Shown here piece after piece: positions 53,063-62,094 of a DNA stretch of 64,000 bases. The notes beneath the pieces were generated by a model. The model saw only the letters and a list, made by a program, of their open reading frames with translations, was not told the origin of the DNA and ran no database searches. This stretch comes from CAVRUD01 sp963724285 (GTDB taxonomy: Bacteria; Chloroflexota; Chloroflexia; Thermomicrobiales; UBA6265): the NCBI GenBank assembly GCA_963724285.1, contig CAVRUD010000032.1:124001-188000 (forward strand), given 5' to 3'. Made by a program: the position numbers and the translations under genes. Positions within the stretch are counted from its first letter, which is position 1. Every line of letters begins with the position of its first letter.

Positions 53063-54518
53063 CTGGACCGGGGTGTCCGGAGGTGGCGATGCCAGCAGTT
53101 GCTCCAGGCGGTGGAGCGCTTCGGCGTGGTGACCGTGGACGAACCAGAGCCAAAACAGCGCCCCGGCCAGATCGATCGCCCTGGCCGGGACCCCCACCTC
53201 GAGCCAATCCAGGGGCAGCCCGGATATTGTCGTGATCGGCTTCGAGGCGACTTAGCGATTGGTTGAGCGTTTCGAGGCTCCTGGCGGCCTCCCAGCTGGC
53301 CTCTGCCTGGGTGCGCCAGTAGTCGGCAAACCCTCTGTAGACGGCCGGCTCTTCGCCGTGGAGGAAAAGTTGCTCAAGGCCGAACTCGCGGATCGTTTCG
53401 AGCATCATGAGCCGGCTCTCGCCGGTGGCGCGCTCATCGCGGCCCAACAGGCTCTGATCGAGGAGATGCTCCAGACCAACGAGGATATCGAGGGCTGAAG
53501 TGGTCGGGGCACGCGACCCTTCCGCCTGGTGGTGCAGCGATCCAGGCGACGCTGGATCGCCGAACAGCTGCTCGGCCATCCCGATCGAGAAGCCGCCCCG
53601 GAAGACCGCCAGCCGCCGGAAGAGCGCCTGGTGGCCGGCGTCGAGCAGGCCGTAGCTCCAGGCGATCGCGTCGCGCATCGTCCGCTGCCGGGCTGGGGCA
53701 TCGCTGCGCCCGCCGGTCAGCACGTACAGCTTCCGCTCCAGGCGGGCGAGCAGGTCTGCCAGGTTGAGCACTTTGGTCCGGGCGGCGGCGAGTTCCAGGG
53801 CCAGCGGCAGGCCATCCAGCCGGCGGCAGATCTCGGCCACGGCCGCGGCGTTGCCCTCGTTCAGTGTGAAACCGGGGCGCACGCTCTGCGCCCGCTGGAC
53901 GAACAACGCAGCCGACTCGCTCCTCGCCAGATCCTCGGGCGTGATTGGCCGCATGGCGTCGGGGAGTTCGAGAGGAGCGACCGGATACTCGTACTCTCCG
54001 GTGACCCCCAACGGGCTCCGGCTGGTGACGAGAGCAGAAACACCCTTGACCGACCGCAGCAGATCGGCAATTACGGGTGCGGCGGGCAGCACCTGCTCCA
54101 GGTTGTCCAGGACCAGGAGCACCCGTTGACCCTCCAACTCCTTCGTCAATTGCGCCAGGAGCGTCCGCTCTCCGCCACCGCTGACATCCAGCGCACCGGC
54201 GATCGCGGGGATCACCATCGCGGGATCGACAACTGGCGCCAGGGGCACGTAGTACACGCCGTCTGGGAACGACGCGCCCAGGGCTTCGGCTGCTGCCTGC
54301 GCCAGCCGCGTCTTGCCGACACCGCCCGGCCCGGTCAGGGTCAACAGGCGGACGCTTCCAGGGCGCAGCAGCGCCATCAGATCGGTGAGTTGACGCCCGC
54401 GACCTACGAAGGTCGTCAGGAGGTGCGGTAACGCGATGGTCGCGCGTGATTGAGGCGAATCAGTCGCCGGGGTCTGCAGGCCCACTCCGTCGTACTCGAT
54501 CGGCTGCGGAACAGACAT
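53063..54518 (-). pseudogene. LuxR/SARP-type regulatory ATPase, truncated by transposase fragment
   Basis: ATG 54518. It has LLTTFVGRGRQLTDLMALL, GPGGVGKTRLAQAAAEAL (Walker A), VLLVLDNLEQVLPAAP (Walker B), RRLDGLPLALELAAART and RTMRDAIAWSYGLL, as in the intact relative at 35392. Near 53215 an extra C in CCCC shifts the frame; the helical region continues in the new frame (LDWLEVG, LAGALFWLWFVHGHHAEALHRLEQLLA) and is then replaced by transposase codons. The TPR-like region and output domain are lost. It is either non-functional or a truncated ATPase. Confidence 0.8.
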
Positions 54519-54967
54519 ATGGCCCCTCCGGTGACGTATACCGCCATCTTAGCGCCTTACCAACGCGGTGCAAGTAACGACAGGCACACGGGTGCGATGC
54601 AGAAATGGCCGGTAGGAAGCGAAGGACCGTCCCTCCAATGCCCTACCCCGCCAAAACCGACGCACACCCCAAGCACACGGCGCCGTTCAGGACCTGACTA
54701 CGTGTCACCCACGGCCATGGTGATGCGCCACGCGATATCGCCCATCGCCTCCGCAGACGTGCCATGTTGCGGGTTCGCGGTTCTGACGATGCGCATTGAC
54801 CCGACGGAAGGCATCCTCTGAATCAGAAACGAACGGCTCACAGGGATCCCAAACACAACGAGATATCAGCAACGAATCGAGCGGAATCACCGCTCGGCAG
54901 GAGACTCAGTGGCCACTCACGCGAGAGACCCAGCAACGACGGCAATTGCATTGGGAAGAAAAACAGG
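54519..54967. other. Intergenic, no gene recognised
   Basis: 450 bp between the ATPase and a small plus-strand frame. It is somewhat lower in GC than the rest. No hairpin, promoter pair or coding frame stands out. Confidence 0.45.
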
Positions 54968-55133
54968 AATGAAATCGAAGATCCTCGGAGCGGCCCTCGT
55001 GGTTGGCATCATGATCGGCTCGCTCACCGGTGCGGCGCACGTGAGCGCCGCCCCTCTCTCTGTTGTGGTCCGAATTGCGTGTGGAAACGCGCTGCTGCCT
55101 CGCAGGAGTTGGCGACGATCGGGCCATCGGTAG
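54968..55133 (+). CDS. Small putative secreted peptide, possibly a gene remnant
   Basis: 54 residues. MKSKILGAALVVGIMIGSL then TGAAHVSAAPLSV is a textbook signal peptide with a likely cut after VSA. The remaining ~25 residues (VRIACGNALLPRRSW) have no features and are probably out of frame or truncated. A GGAAG-type site lies before the ATG. It may be the 5' stub of a lost secreted protein. Confidence 0.35.
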
Positions 55134-55251
55134 GTTCTTGAATCACCACCCGCGTCGGCTACGCACGACCGATTTCGACCCGCCTTCACTTCGCGTATCG
55201 GGTCGTTGCGTTTGGGAGCAGGGTGCCGCGGACAGCCGCGCGGCGTCCAGT

Positions 55252-56110
55252 TCAGTCAGGCGTAAACGCAGCCACGATCATCCCGGTCGCGTACGCGGGT
55301 GGTACCTCGTAGCCCAAGACCCCGGCCCGCATCGGGGTGTGCTTCAACACCCCGGCGAGCACCAGCGCCTGCCAGCGTCCATCGATGGCCGCTGCCTTGA
55401 CCGCAGTCGGATCGAGGTTGATCAGCCTCCCCGGATCACCTGCGCGTAGCGCCTCCACCACCGCACTATCCCCCTCGCTGGCGGCGTCGGCTTCACCGTA
55501 GCGCCCGCCAGGATGCGTGTGGGCCCAGTCGCACGAGGCGACGAACGCCACCCGGCGCTCTTCCCCGGCCGACCCGGCGACGGCCACGCCGAGTTCGACC
55601 AACGCCTCACGGGCAGATCGCGGGCCGGGGTCAGGATCACGACCGGCGGGCCGATGTCGTCGGCGGCGTCATCGGCCAGCACATGGCCGTAGCCAACGAG
55701 GTTCCGGCCATGCCCCAGGAACCAGAGCGGGACCATCGTGCTCTAATCAAGCGGGGCAACCGCCTCCGAGGGCGAGTTGCCGCCGAATCCCGTCAGCGCG
55801 ACCGGAACGTTCCGCACCTGTGCCGCGGCGGCGACCGCCTCGGTCAGCGGCCGGTCGACCGGGATGTTCATCTCGACGGTGCGGTCCTGCCAATGGAGGA
55901 TGCCGGCTCCACGGGCGACGGACGCCAGCCCGACGGCGCCCTCGACCCGGATGCCGTGGGGCGTGGCGAGGACGATCGCGTCCGGCTGGACGGCGGCGCA
56001 GCGGCGCCCAAGTTCGTCCAGCCATCCCCGGTAGCGAGCGCACCGGCCACGTCATCGCTCAGGTCCGCGATCGTCGGCCATCCGTGAGGTGTAACGCACG
56101 CAAACTTCAC
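55252..56110 (-). pseudogene. LigB-type (class III extradiol) dioxygenase, decayed
   Basis: Begins MKFACVTPHGWPTIADLSDD at 56110. After a one-base slip near 56020 (CCGGGGA) it continues WLDELGRRCAAVQPDAIVLATPHGI, MNIPVDRPLTEAVAAAAQ and TGFGGNSPSEAVAPLD, where an in-frame TAG interrupts (TMVPLWFLGHG follows). A second slip near 55615 leads to LVELGVAVAGSAGEERRVAF, SCDWAHTHPGGRYG and LGYEVPPAYATG, ending at 55252. Two frameshifts plus a stop make it non-functional unless all three are errors. Intact relatives cleave catechol-type rings or belong to the MEMO/AmmeMemoRadiSam group. Confidence 0.75.
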
Positions 56111-56206
56111 TGCCTACTGGGAACCACTTCTTGCCCTGCGTCCCATCTACGCCATCGCGTCCAGGCGTATTACTGAGAGTCCCTATCGAAACCGCGCGGT
56201 CGGCCC

Positions 56207-56560
56207 GCCCGGGACTCAAAGTCCTGACGTGTATCCACATCTCGGCCCCTGAAATCGGACCGTCGCAAGATGCCCGTAACCACGGGAAAACGCCCGTACG
56301 GCCGGGTTGTCCCGGACGTCAAACGCGGGGGCGATGCTGGCGGATGCCGCCGGATGTTCCCCAGGCTACCGGCGGAAGCGACGCGGTCTTGGAGATGTGG
56401 GTACACGTCAGGACTCAAAGTCCCGGGCTGACCCACGGAAGCCGGCTCAAGCCGGCTCGATTACGACACCCGCGCCGTGGGGCCCATCTCGTGCCCAGTC
56501 CCGGAGGGACTTCCGAGAGGTCGCCCGGGACTTTGAGTCCCGGGCGGGCCGCATAGATAA
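56207..56560. repeat. CCCGGGACTTTGAGTCCCGGG repeat block
   Basis: GCCCGCCCGGGACTCAAAGTC (56207), its relatives at 56408 and 56524 (CGGGACTTTGAGTCCCGGGCG), and the inverted pair GTCCTGACGTGTATCCACATC / GATGTGGGTACACGTCAGGAC (about 56221-56243 and 56394-56416, one mismatch). GAAGCCGGCTCAAGCCGGCT and GTCCCGGAGGGACTT hairpins are included. No gene lies between 56111 and 56663. Confidence 0.7.
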
Positions 56561-56663
56561 TCCACGCGGCCCGCCGGCCTGGGGTTGGAAGAGATCGAAC
56601 TGGACCGGCCGTCGTCGGTGGCTCAGATGTCGGGGGGCGGCCTAAGATTGCTCTCGCGCCAAC

Positions 56664-57641
56664 TCAATGCTCGGTAATGGTCAGCGAGGCCGCGCCGGCG
56701 TGGGCGGAGAGCGACCCGGTGCCGCCGATCGGGAAGGTGAAGAACGGCGAGGTGTGGCCGAAGTTCGCCTCCGCGATGACCGGGATGCCGCTCAGTTCGG
56801 GGGCAGACCGCACGATCTCGGTCAGCAATGCCAGGTCGATCTCCGAGTCTCGCTGGAAGCGGCCGAAGACGATCCCGCGTACCCCGCCAAATCCGGGTTG
56901 GTTGATCAGGGCGCGCAGTTCCGACTCCAGATGAACGCCCCGCGACTCGTCATCGGTTTCCAGAAACAGGATCGAGCCGGCGAGATCCGGCGCGAACGGC
57001 GAGCCGAAGAGCAGGCAGAAGGTCAGCAGGTGACCCCCGAGCAGCCTGCCGCTGGCCTCGCCTTCATTGATAACCTGGTAGCCGGGGTTCGGCTCGAAGA
57101 TGCGGGTCTCCTGATCCTCGTACCAGGCGTCGTCGCTCCAGTGGTCTGCCGGCGGGACCACGAACGGCTCGTCGCGCATCACGCAGCGCTCGAAGGACTC
57201 GACCGTGTACTCAAGCCCGTGGCGCATCGCAAAGGTCGAGAAGTGGGGTCCCTGGTAGGTCACCAGCCCTGTTCTCGCCCAGATGGCCGTGCCCAGCGCC
57301 GTGATATCGGAGTAGCCGCAGACGACCTTGGGGTTCGCCCGAATCAGGTCGTAGTCCAGGCCGGGGAGCAGCCAGTTGGAGGTGTAGCCGCCGAGGGTGG
57401 TGAGCATCCCTTTGACGTTGGGGTCGGAGAAGGCCGCGTGAAGGTCCGCCAGCCGCGACGCGACCGGGGCCGAATCGAACCGGCCCGTCGCCGCGGCGTT
57501 CTCGGCGTAGGTGACCCGTAGACCGAGCGCCGCCAGCCGCTTCTCGGCCTGCGCCGGTTGCTCCGGCGCAATGTACGACAGGCTCGTGGCTGGTGAGACA
57601 ACTCGAATCTCGTCCCCGGGCCGCAACTTTGGCGCGAACAT
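56664..57641 (-). CDS. S66-family peptidase (LD-carboxypeptidase/MccF-like)
   Basis: 325 residues from ATG 57641. It starts PKLRPGDEIRVVSPATSL and includes AFSDPNVKGMLTTLGGYTSNW, VCGYSDIT (Ser111 nucleophile), GLVTYQGPHF, GEASGRLLGGHLLTFCLLFG, FLETDDESR (catalytic Glu region) and NFGHTSPFFTFPIG (catalytic His). The length and motifs match the MccF subgroup, which cleaves LD- or acyl-type amide bonds in murein peptides or peptide antibiotics; which one applies here is not determined. It is cytosolic (no signal peptide) and a single gene. Confidence 0.9.
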   Translation of the reverse strand: MFAPKLRPGDEIRVVSPATSLSYIAPEQPAQAEKRLAALGLRVTYAENAAATGRFDSAPVASRLADLHAAFSDPNVKGMLTTLGGYTSNWLLPGLDYDLIRANPKVVCGYSDITALGTAIWARTGLVTYQGPHFSTFAMRHGLEYTVESFERCVMRDEPFVVPPADHWSDDAWYEDQETRIFEPNPGYQVINEGEASGRLLGGHLLTFCLLFGSPFAPDLAGSILFLETDDESRGVHLESELRALINQPGFGGVRGIVFGRFQRDSEIDLALLTEIVRSAPELSGIPVIAEANFGHTSPFFTFPIGGTGSLSAHAGAASLTITEH

Positions 57642-57789
57642 GCGATGCCCCCTTCTTCTACCTGGCACCTTTTCACGTCGTCTCGCTCTACTCGGGCGCC
57701 AGGTCCTCACCTAAGATGGAGGCAAGTCCCGCATCACACAAGTGACGCGGCCGGCGCGGGACGTCCGCGCCACGTTCGGGAGAACCAGC

Positions 57790-58317
57790 ATGTATGCCCC
57801 CGTCACAAACCCGGAGCGCCTCTTTCTCGACACCATGGAGTCTCCGCTCGGGCTCATCTCGCTGGTGACCGACGAGCATAGTGTCCTGCGCCTCCTCTCC
57901 TTCGCTGATGGCAGGGAGAACATCGGTACCATGCTCCGTCGCCAGTACGCCAACGTGACGCCGCAGCCTGGCGAGGCTCCGGCGGCCCTACGTGACAACC
58001 TCGCGGCCTACTTCGCCGGAGACCTCGACGCCCTCGGCCGGATCCCCTGGGCCACCGGAGGGACGCCTTTCCAGCGCTCCGTTTGGACGGCTCTGGCCGA
58101 TATCCCTGTCGGCTCGACCATGACCTACGGCGCCCTCGCCGCCCGGATCGGCGCTCCCCGCGCCGTCCGCGCCGTCGGTCACGCCAACGGCGCCAACCCG
58201 ATCTCCGTCGTCGTCCCCTGCCACCGCCTGATTGGCGCCAACGGCACCCTCACCGGCTACGGCGGCGGCCTCCACCGCAAGCGATGGCTGCTGGAGCATG
58301 AGGGGGTGAGGCTGTAG
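57790..58317 (+). CDS. ogt: Methylated-DNA-protein-cysteine methyltransferase
   Basis: 175 residues from ATG 57790 with GGGAG upstream; a longer GTG start is less likely. After an N-terminal RNase-H-like domain (MESPLGLISLVTDEHSVLRL) the C-terminal domain has PFQRSVWTALADIPVGSTMTYGALA, RAVGHANGANPISVVVPCHR (Cys144 alkyl acceptor) and LTGYGGGLHRKRWLLEHE. It repairs O6-alkylguanine by suicidal transfer to Cys144. The promoter region is shared with the divergent S66 peptidase gene. Confidence 0.95.
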   Translation: MYAPVTNPERLFLDTMESPLGLISLVTDEHSVLRLLSFADGRENIGTMLRRQYANVTPQPGEAPAALRDNLAAYFAGDLDALGRIPWATGGTPFQRSVWTALADIPVGSTMTYGALAARIGAPRAVRAVGHANGANPISVVVPCHRLIGANGTLTGYGGGLHRKRWLLEHEGVRL

Positions 58318-58484
58318 TCGCCGCCCGCTGGTCGCGGCCGAAACGTCGTGCTCGTGATGCATCGATCGCCATTCGCCGCCAGGCACGACGAAAATAGGAT
58401 CGTGTGATGCGAGCGTGGATGTGCCGGTTTGAGATCTCCGCCTGTCACTGGCGAAGGGGTGTGCCACACGGTGTTGCGCCCGTC

Positions 58485-58603
58485 GTCGTAGGGGAGGGTC
58501 CCGTGCCCTCCCGATGCCCTCCCTCCGGTCGGGCATAACCGTGATGCGCGGCCCCGTTATCGTCCTGCGGACGATGGGAGGGCACGGGACCCTCCCCTAC
58601 GAC
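58485..58603. repeat. Inverted repeat, GTAGGGG family, copy 4
   Basis: Arms 58485-58512 and 58576-58603 are perfect complements over 28 bp (GTCGTAGGGGAGGGTCCCGT onward), separated by 63 bp. An outer 10-bp pair (GGGGTGTGCC at 58456, GGCACACCCC at 58666) frames it. The 58318-58752 gap holds no gene. Confidence 0.8.
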
Positions 58604-58752
58604 GGACGGCGGACGGCGGACGGCACCGGTCTGGCGAGCGCCCGTGGCCCCACGCACTTCGATGGGGCACACCCCTGGCGAAGCGCCGTTACCTGCGCCA
58701 CACTCTTGGCGCGACTTGGCTCACGAACGCGTTCAGCAAGGGGGAAGGTGCG

Positions 58753-59763
58753 ATGTTCAGCAGAGTGGCGTTATGCCTCATCCTCGTGGGTGTGCTTGGC
58801 GTTTTCAGCGGGACGATGGCCGTTTCCGCCCAGGCCCAGGACCCGGTGCCCGTCGTCATCGACAGCGACATGATCTCCGACGACTGGATGGCGGCATTGT
58901 TTGTCCTGAACGATCCCGGTTTCTCGGTGAAAGCCATCACGGTCTCGGGGACGGGTTTCGCCACCTGCGATGCTGGCGTTCAGTCCGCCCTGGGCTTGCT
59001 GGCGCTGACGGAGTACGGCGACGTGCCGGTAAGCTGCGGGGCAGAATCGCCGCTTACGGGTGACAACGCGCCCCCGACGGAATGGCTCACGACCATCGAG
59101 ACGGTTGAGGAACTCGGCTTGCCGGACGGCGGCGACCCCGTCGAGCAAGATGCCGTCGCGCTCTTCACAGCCACGATTCAAGATTCGCCGGAACCGGTGA
59201 CCGTGCTGGCGTTGGGGCCGCTGACGAACGTCGGCAGTGCGCTCGAAGCCACGCCTGAACTGGTCGAGAACATCGAGATGATCTACGTGATGGGCGGCGC
59301 GGTCGACGTCGATGGGTCAGCTGTCAGCGAGGAAAATACCGTCGCCGAATGGAATATCTACTGCGATCCGCACGCGGCGCGTCTCGTCTTCGAGTCGGGT
59401 GCGCCGATCACGCTCGTCCCGCTGGACGCCACCAACGAGGTGCCGGTGACGCCGGAATTCGTCGCCCAACTGGACGCCGAGCAGACGACGCCCGAGGCCG
59501 AATTTGTCGCGACGCTGCTCAGCAACAGCGCCGAGTCGATCGAATCGGGCGGCTACTACTTCTGGGACCCGCTGGCGGCGGTCGTGATGAGCGATCCGAG
59601 TCTGGTGACGCTGACGCCGCGTGACGTGACGGTGATCGACATGCCAGGAGCGCCAGACGACGGACGCACCAAACCCGTCGCCAATGGCTCCGAGATGCTC
59701 GTCGCCACGGCGCCGGATGGCGAGGCCCTCGAAGCGGCGCTGATCGCCGGGTGGAACTCGTGA
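58753..59763 (+). CDS. Secreted inosine-uridine nucleoside hydrolase-like protein
   Basis: 336 residues. A signal peptide (MFSRVALCLILVGVLGVFSG, cleavage near SAQA) is followed by VVIDSDMISDDW, the Ca2+-binding Asp cluster (Asp37, Asp39, Asp43, Asp44) of nucleoside hydrolases. Other motifs are TVLALGPLTNVGSALEATPEL, IYVMGGAVDVDG, VAEWNIYCDPHAARLVF and YYFWDPLAAVVM, which supply the remaining metal and ribose contacts. It would split ribonucleosides outside the cell into base and ribose for uptake; exported forms are less common than cytosolic ones. A single gene. Confidence 0.9.
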   Translation: MFSRVALCLILVGVLGVFSGTMAVSAQAQDPVPVVIDSDMISDDWMAALFVLNDPGFSVKAITVSGTGFATCDAGVQSALGLLALTEYGDVPVSCGAESPLTGDNAPPTEWLTTIETVEELGLPDGGDPVEQDAVALFTATIQDSPEPVTVLALGPLTNVGSALEATPELVENIEMIYVMGGAVDVDGSAVSEENTVAEWNIYCDPHAARLVFESGAPITLVPLDATNEVPVTPEFVAQLDAEQTTPEAEFVATLLSNSAESIESGGYYFWDPLAAVVMSDPSLVTLTPRDVTVIDMPGAPDDGRTKPVANGSEMLVATAPDGEALEAALIAGWNS

Positions 59764-60302
59764 ACCGCTGATGTGCGGCGGGGGCGCGGTGTATGCCGCG
59801 CCCCCGCTCATGGGGCAAGGGCGATACCGCCGGCATGGCCCCGGCGAATGCTCGTGCACAACCTCTGGCGGCAAAGCTCATTGTCGTCAATACGACCCAG
59901 AGGCTGAATTGTCCGAATCTCGAATGGATCGAGTCAACATGGCAGCCCGGATCAAACGTCATGTTTCGACTCCTTCCTGGTATGGAAGCGCGATGCGGAC
60001 GTTCTGCGAGGCTCGATGGCTTGAAGGTATTGCCAGAAGCGATGGGTCCGCCCGCGTTACTTGAGCGTGATAGCCTTGCGATAGACCTCGGCCGGATTCG
60101 AGCACGGAACGCAGACAAGGGTCCCGACGAGGTGTTCGCCGACGTGACCGCTGAGATCGAAGCATCCCGGCCGGAGCATCCTGCTGCCGGTTGGTAGGAC
60201 GATCAGGACTCCTGGACGCTAGAGAGGGCTGGGAGATGCTGACCACGCGCAGAGCGGCGAATCGAGCGTTCGGGATGCTTGGATCCGGGGAACGGAGCGA
60301 AA
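59764..60302. other. Intergenic, no gene recognised
   Basis: 540 bp. Frames on both strands give no recognisable product. The plus-strand frame ending at 60197 has a plausible-looking tail (LLERDSLAIDLGRIRARNADK, then DEVFADVTAEIEASR) that might be a remnant of a small antitoxin-like gene, but the start is unclear. Confidence 0.4.
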
Positions 60303-60659
60303 ATGCCACCCGAGTCTGATCAGGATGACCGAGCCGACCCCGCGGCGCAGGTCGAGTTCCTCGGGGAGATCGTCGATCGCATCGTCCGCGTGGCGACGCC
60401 GGAGCGCATCTTCCTATTCGGCTCGGCGGCCCGCGGCGAGGCGCGGGCGGACAGCGATCTCGACCTCCTTGTCGTCACGGCGGGGGAGGTCCACCGTGGC
60501 CGGCTGACGGAGGAGATCTACGCGGCGTTGATCGGCGCGGGCCGCGCCGTCGACGTTGTCGTCGTCACGCCCGAAGATGTCGCGCGCTACCGGGAGTCAC
60601 CGGCGCTCGTCATCGCAACCGCTTTGCGCGAGGGCGTGGAAGTTTATGCCACCGCGTGA
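60303..60659 (+). CDS. MNT-type nucleotidyltransferase (antitoxin-like)
   Basis: 118 residues from ATG 60303 (GGAG upstream). The minimal nucleotidyltransferase motif is FLFGSAARGEARADSDLDLLVV, that is, GSxxRG with the two metal-binding Asp. The rest (EEIYAALIGAGRAVDVVVVTPEDV with a third acidic position) completes the fold. Such proteins pair with a HEPN protein and, in known pairs, adenylylate the HEPN ribonuclease to silence it. The HEPN gene overlaps the 3' end by 14 bp but has an early stop. Confidence 0.9.
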   Translation: MPPESDQDDRADPAAQVEFLGEIVDRIVRVATPERIFLFGSAARGEARADSDLDLLVVTAGEVHRGRLTEEIYAALIGAGRAVDVVVVTPEDVARYRESPALVIATALREGVEVYATA

Positions 60660-61077
60660 TCTGCCCGAGTGACTGGCTCCGGATGACCCGCGTGAATGGC
60701 TGAACCGCGCCAGCGGCAACCTGCGCCGCGCGCGCCTCGTCGCGCCGGGGATCTATCTCGAAGATCTCTGTTTTGATGCGCAGCAAGCGGCGGAGAAAGC
60801 GCTCAAGGCCCTATTGCTCGCGCGGAATATCCCGTTTCCGTTCACCCACGACCTGGCGCTCCTGTTGAGCGCCGTCGAGGCAGATGCCGAGCATATTCCC
60901 GAGGAGATCCGAGCGGCGGCACGTTTGACCCGCTACGCGGTCGCCACTCGCTATCCGGGCGTCACGGAGGAGGTCACGAGCGAGGACCACTTGGATGCTG
61001 TCCGGATCGCCGAAGCGGTGGTCGCGTGGGTCGAGGTCCAGATCGACGCATCGGATGTCCGTGGTGCCCGCCATTGA
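60646..61077 (+). pseudogene. HEPN-domain protein with an in-frame TGA at codon 9
   Basis: ATG 60646 overlaps the MNT gene and reads MPPRDLPE, then TGA (60670-60672), then continues in the same frame: DPREWLNRASGNLRRARLV, DLCFDAQQAAEKALKALLL, PFTHDLALLLSAVEAD, and RLTRYAVATRYPG with the Arg-rich helix of this HEPN group. It ends at 61075-61077. If the TGA is real, translation would need a downstream non-ATG start. The full frame would be 143 residues. As a toxin in an MNT/HEPN pair it may have been inactivated, or the TGA is an error. Confidence 0.75.
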
Positions 61078-61245
61078 CGGTCCGGTTGATCGGCGGGCGA
61101 AACCGAGTCTGAACCAATGATTGGGCCTGGCCACCGCAACATCTGCACCTATCATGTTCGGAAGCAGGCGTCGAGTGGCACAATGCACCAGGCCGTGGCC
61201 CAAGTGCCTGCGACGTGATTTGCGGAGTTTCGCGAGGACGGCGAG

Positions 61246-61583
61246 ATGTCGGCCGCACACGGAACGAGGAATCCGGACGACAGGATGTTCGGCTACACCG
61301 TCCGAGACCGTCAGACGGTGGAGCGGTTCCTCGCCGCCACCGCTTCCTTGTGCCCGTGCTCCGCGAGGCACGGCATTCCATCGCGGAGACGTTCGGTGCC
61401 GAGACGCCGGTCCTCTTGGAAGTGTCGACCGATCCCGAGGAAGGCGATTCGGCCCTCTTCGCCCGGATCGTGACGACGCTTCCAGTTCCCGCAGCCCTCG
61501 ACCGCCTGAATCGACTCTACGACGACTGGTGGCTAGACGCCCTTCCCGCGGCCCGGGGGTTCTTGCACGTCGATGTAGCGTAG
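61246..61583 (+). pseudogene. Conserved-looking protein beside HEPN gene, frameshifted
   Basis: ATG 61246 gives SAAHGTRNPDDRMFGYTVRD, then a slip near 61340-61350 leads to LVPVLREARHSIAETFGAE, VLLEVSTDPEEGDSALFARI and LDRLNRLYDDWWLDALP, ending at 61581-61583. The second part is acidic and ends just 12 bp before the next HEPN-like frame, so it is probably the partner of that gene. The family is not recognised. Confidence 0.5.
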
Positions 61584-61595
61584 GCCGACCGAGCC

Positions 61596-62054
61596 GTGAC
61601 GGCCAAAGACCGTGGTCGCTTCGATTGGCGCCTCTTTCTTGCCGTTGCCGAGCGGATGTTGGCCGATCCATCCGATGAGGCTTCCCTCCGAACGGCAGTA
61701 GGCAGGTCCTACTACTCGGTCTTTGCATTGGCCCAGAATCGTCTTCGCGACGACGGCTGCTGGCGCCCTGGCCGAGACCCACATACCCGAGTTTGGGCGA
61801 CCTATCTGAACGCCGACAGCTGAGCCTGTAGGTGAATCGGAGAGTTGGGGTCCAACCTCCGCGATCGCCGCCACCGCGCCGACTACCACGATGACATGGG
61901 TCCAAACGTCGCCCGTCAAGCATCGGCCGCCATCGGCATTGCGGGTGAGATCCTGGCGCTCCTTGACGGACTAAACTCAGAGGAGGGGTGCTGCGGCCAG
62001 GGCGTGACGACGGACGTTCCGACGAATGTGTCGAGTTCTGGAGCGGATGCCTAA
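61596..62054 (+). pseudogene. Second HEPN-like protein with two in-frame TGA codons
   Basis: GTG 61596: DRGRFDWRLFLAVAERMLAD, VGRSYYSVFALAQNRLRDDG, then TGA at 61821-61823 and again at 61833-61835, with the frame continuing IGELGSNLRDRRHRADYHDD, NVARQASAAIGIAGEILALL. The helix pair SYYSVF and RRHRADYH is typical of HEPN-type proteins of the RNase or uptake-of-ligand kind. Both stops lie between the two helices. It is interrupted, or misread there. Confidence 0.65.
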
Positions 62055-62094
62055 CTTCCCGCCTGCTTGGAGAACATTGCCTGAGGAACGAGAC

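Noticed and set aside
59793..60197. A 134-codon frame upstream of the MNT gene
   Set aside because: Only its tail looks protein-like; there is no ribosome site and the N-terminal part is unlike any protein family.
60670..61835. TGA read as tryptophan (recoding)
   Set aside because: Several intact genes in the window (for example the caspase-like gene and the FAD oxidoreductase region) use TGA as a normal stop or avoid it; a code change is not supported.
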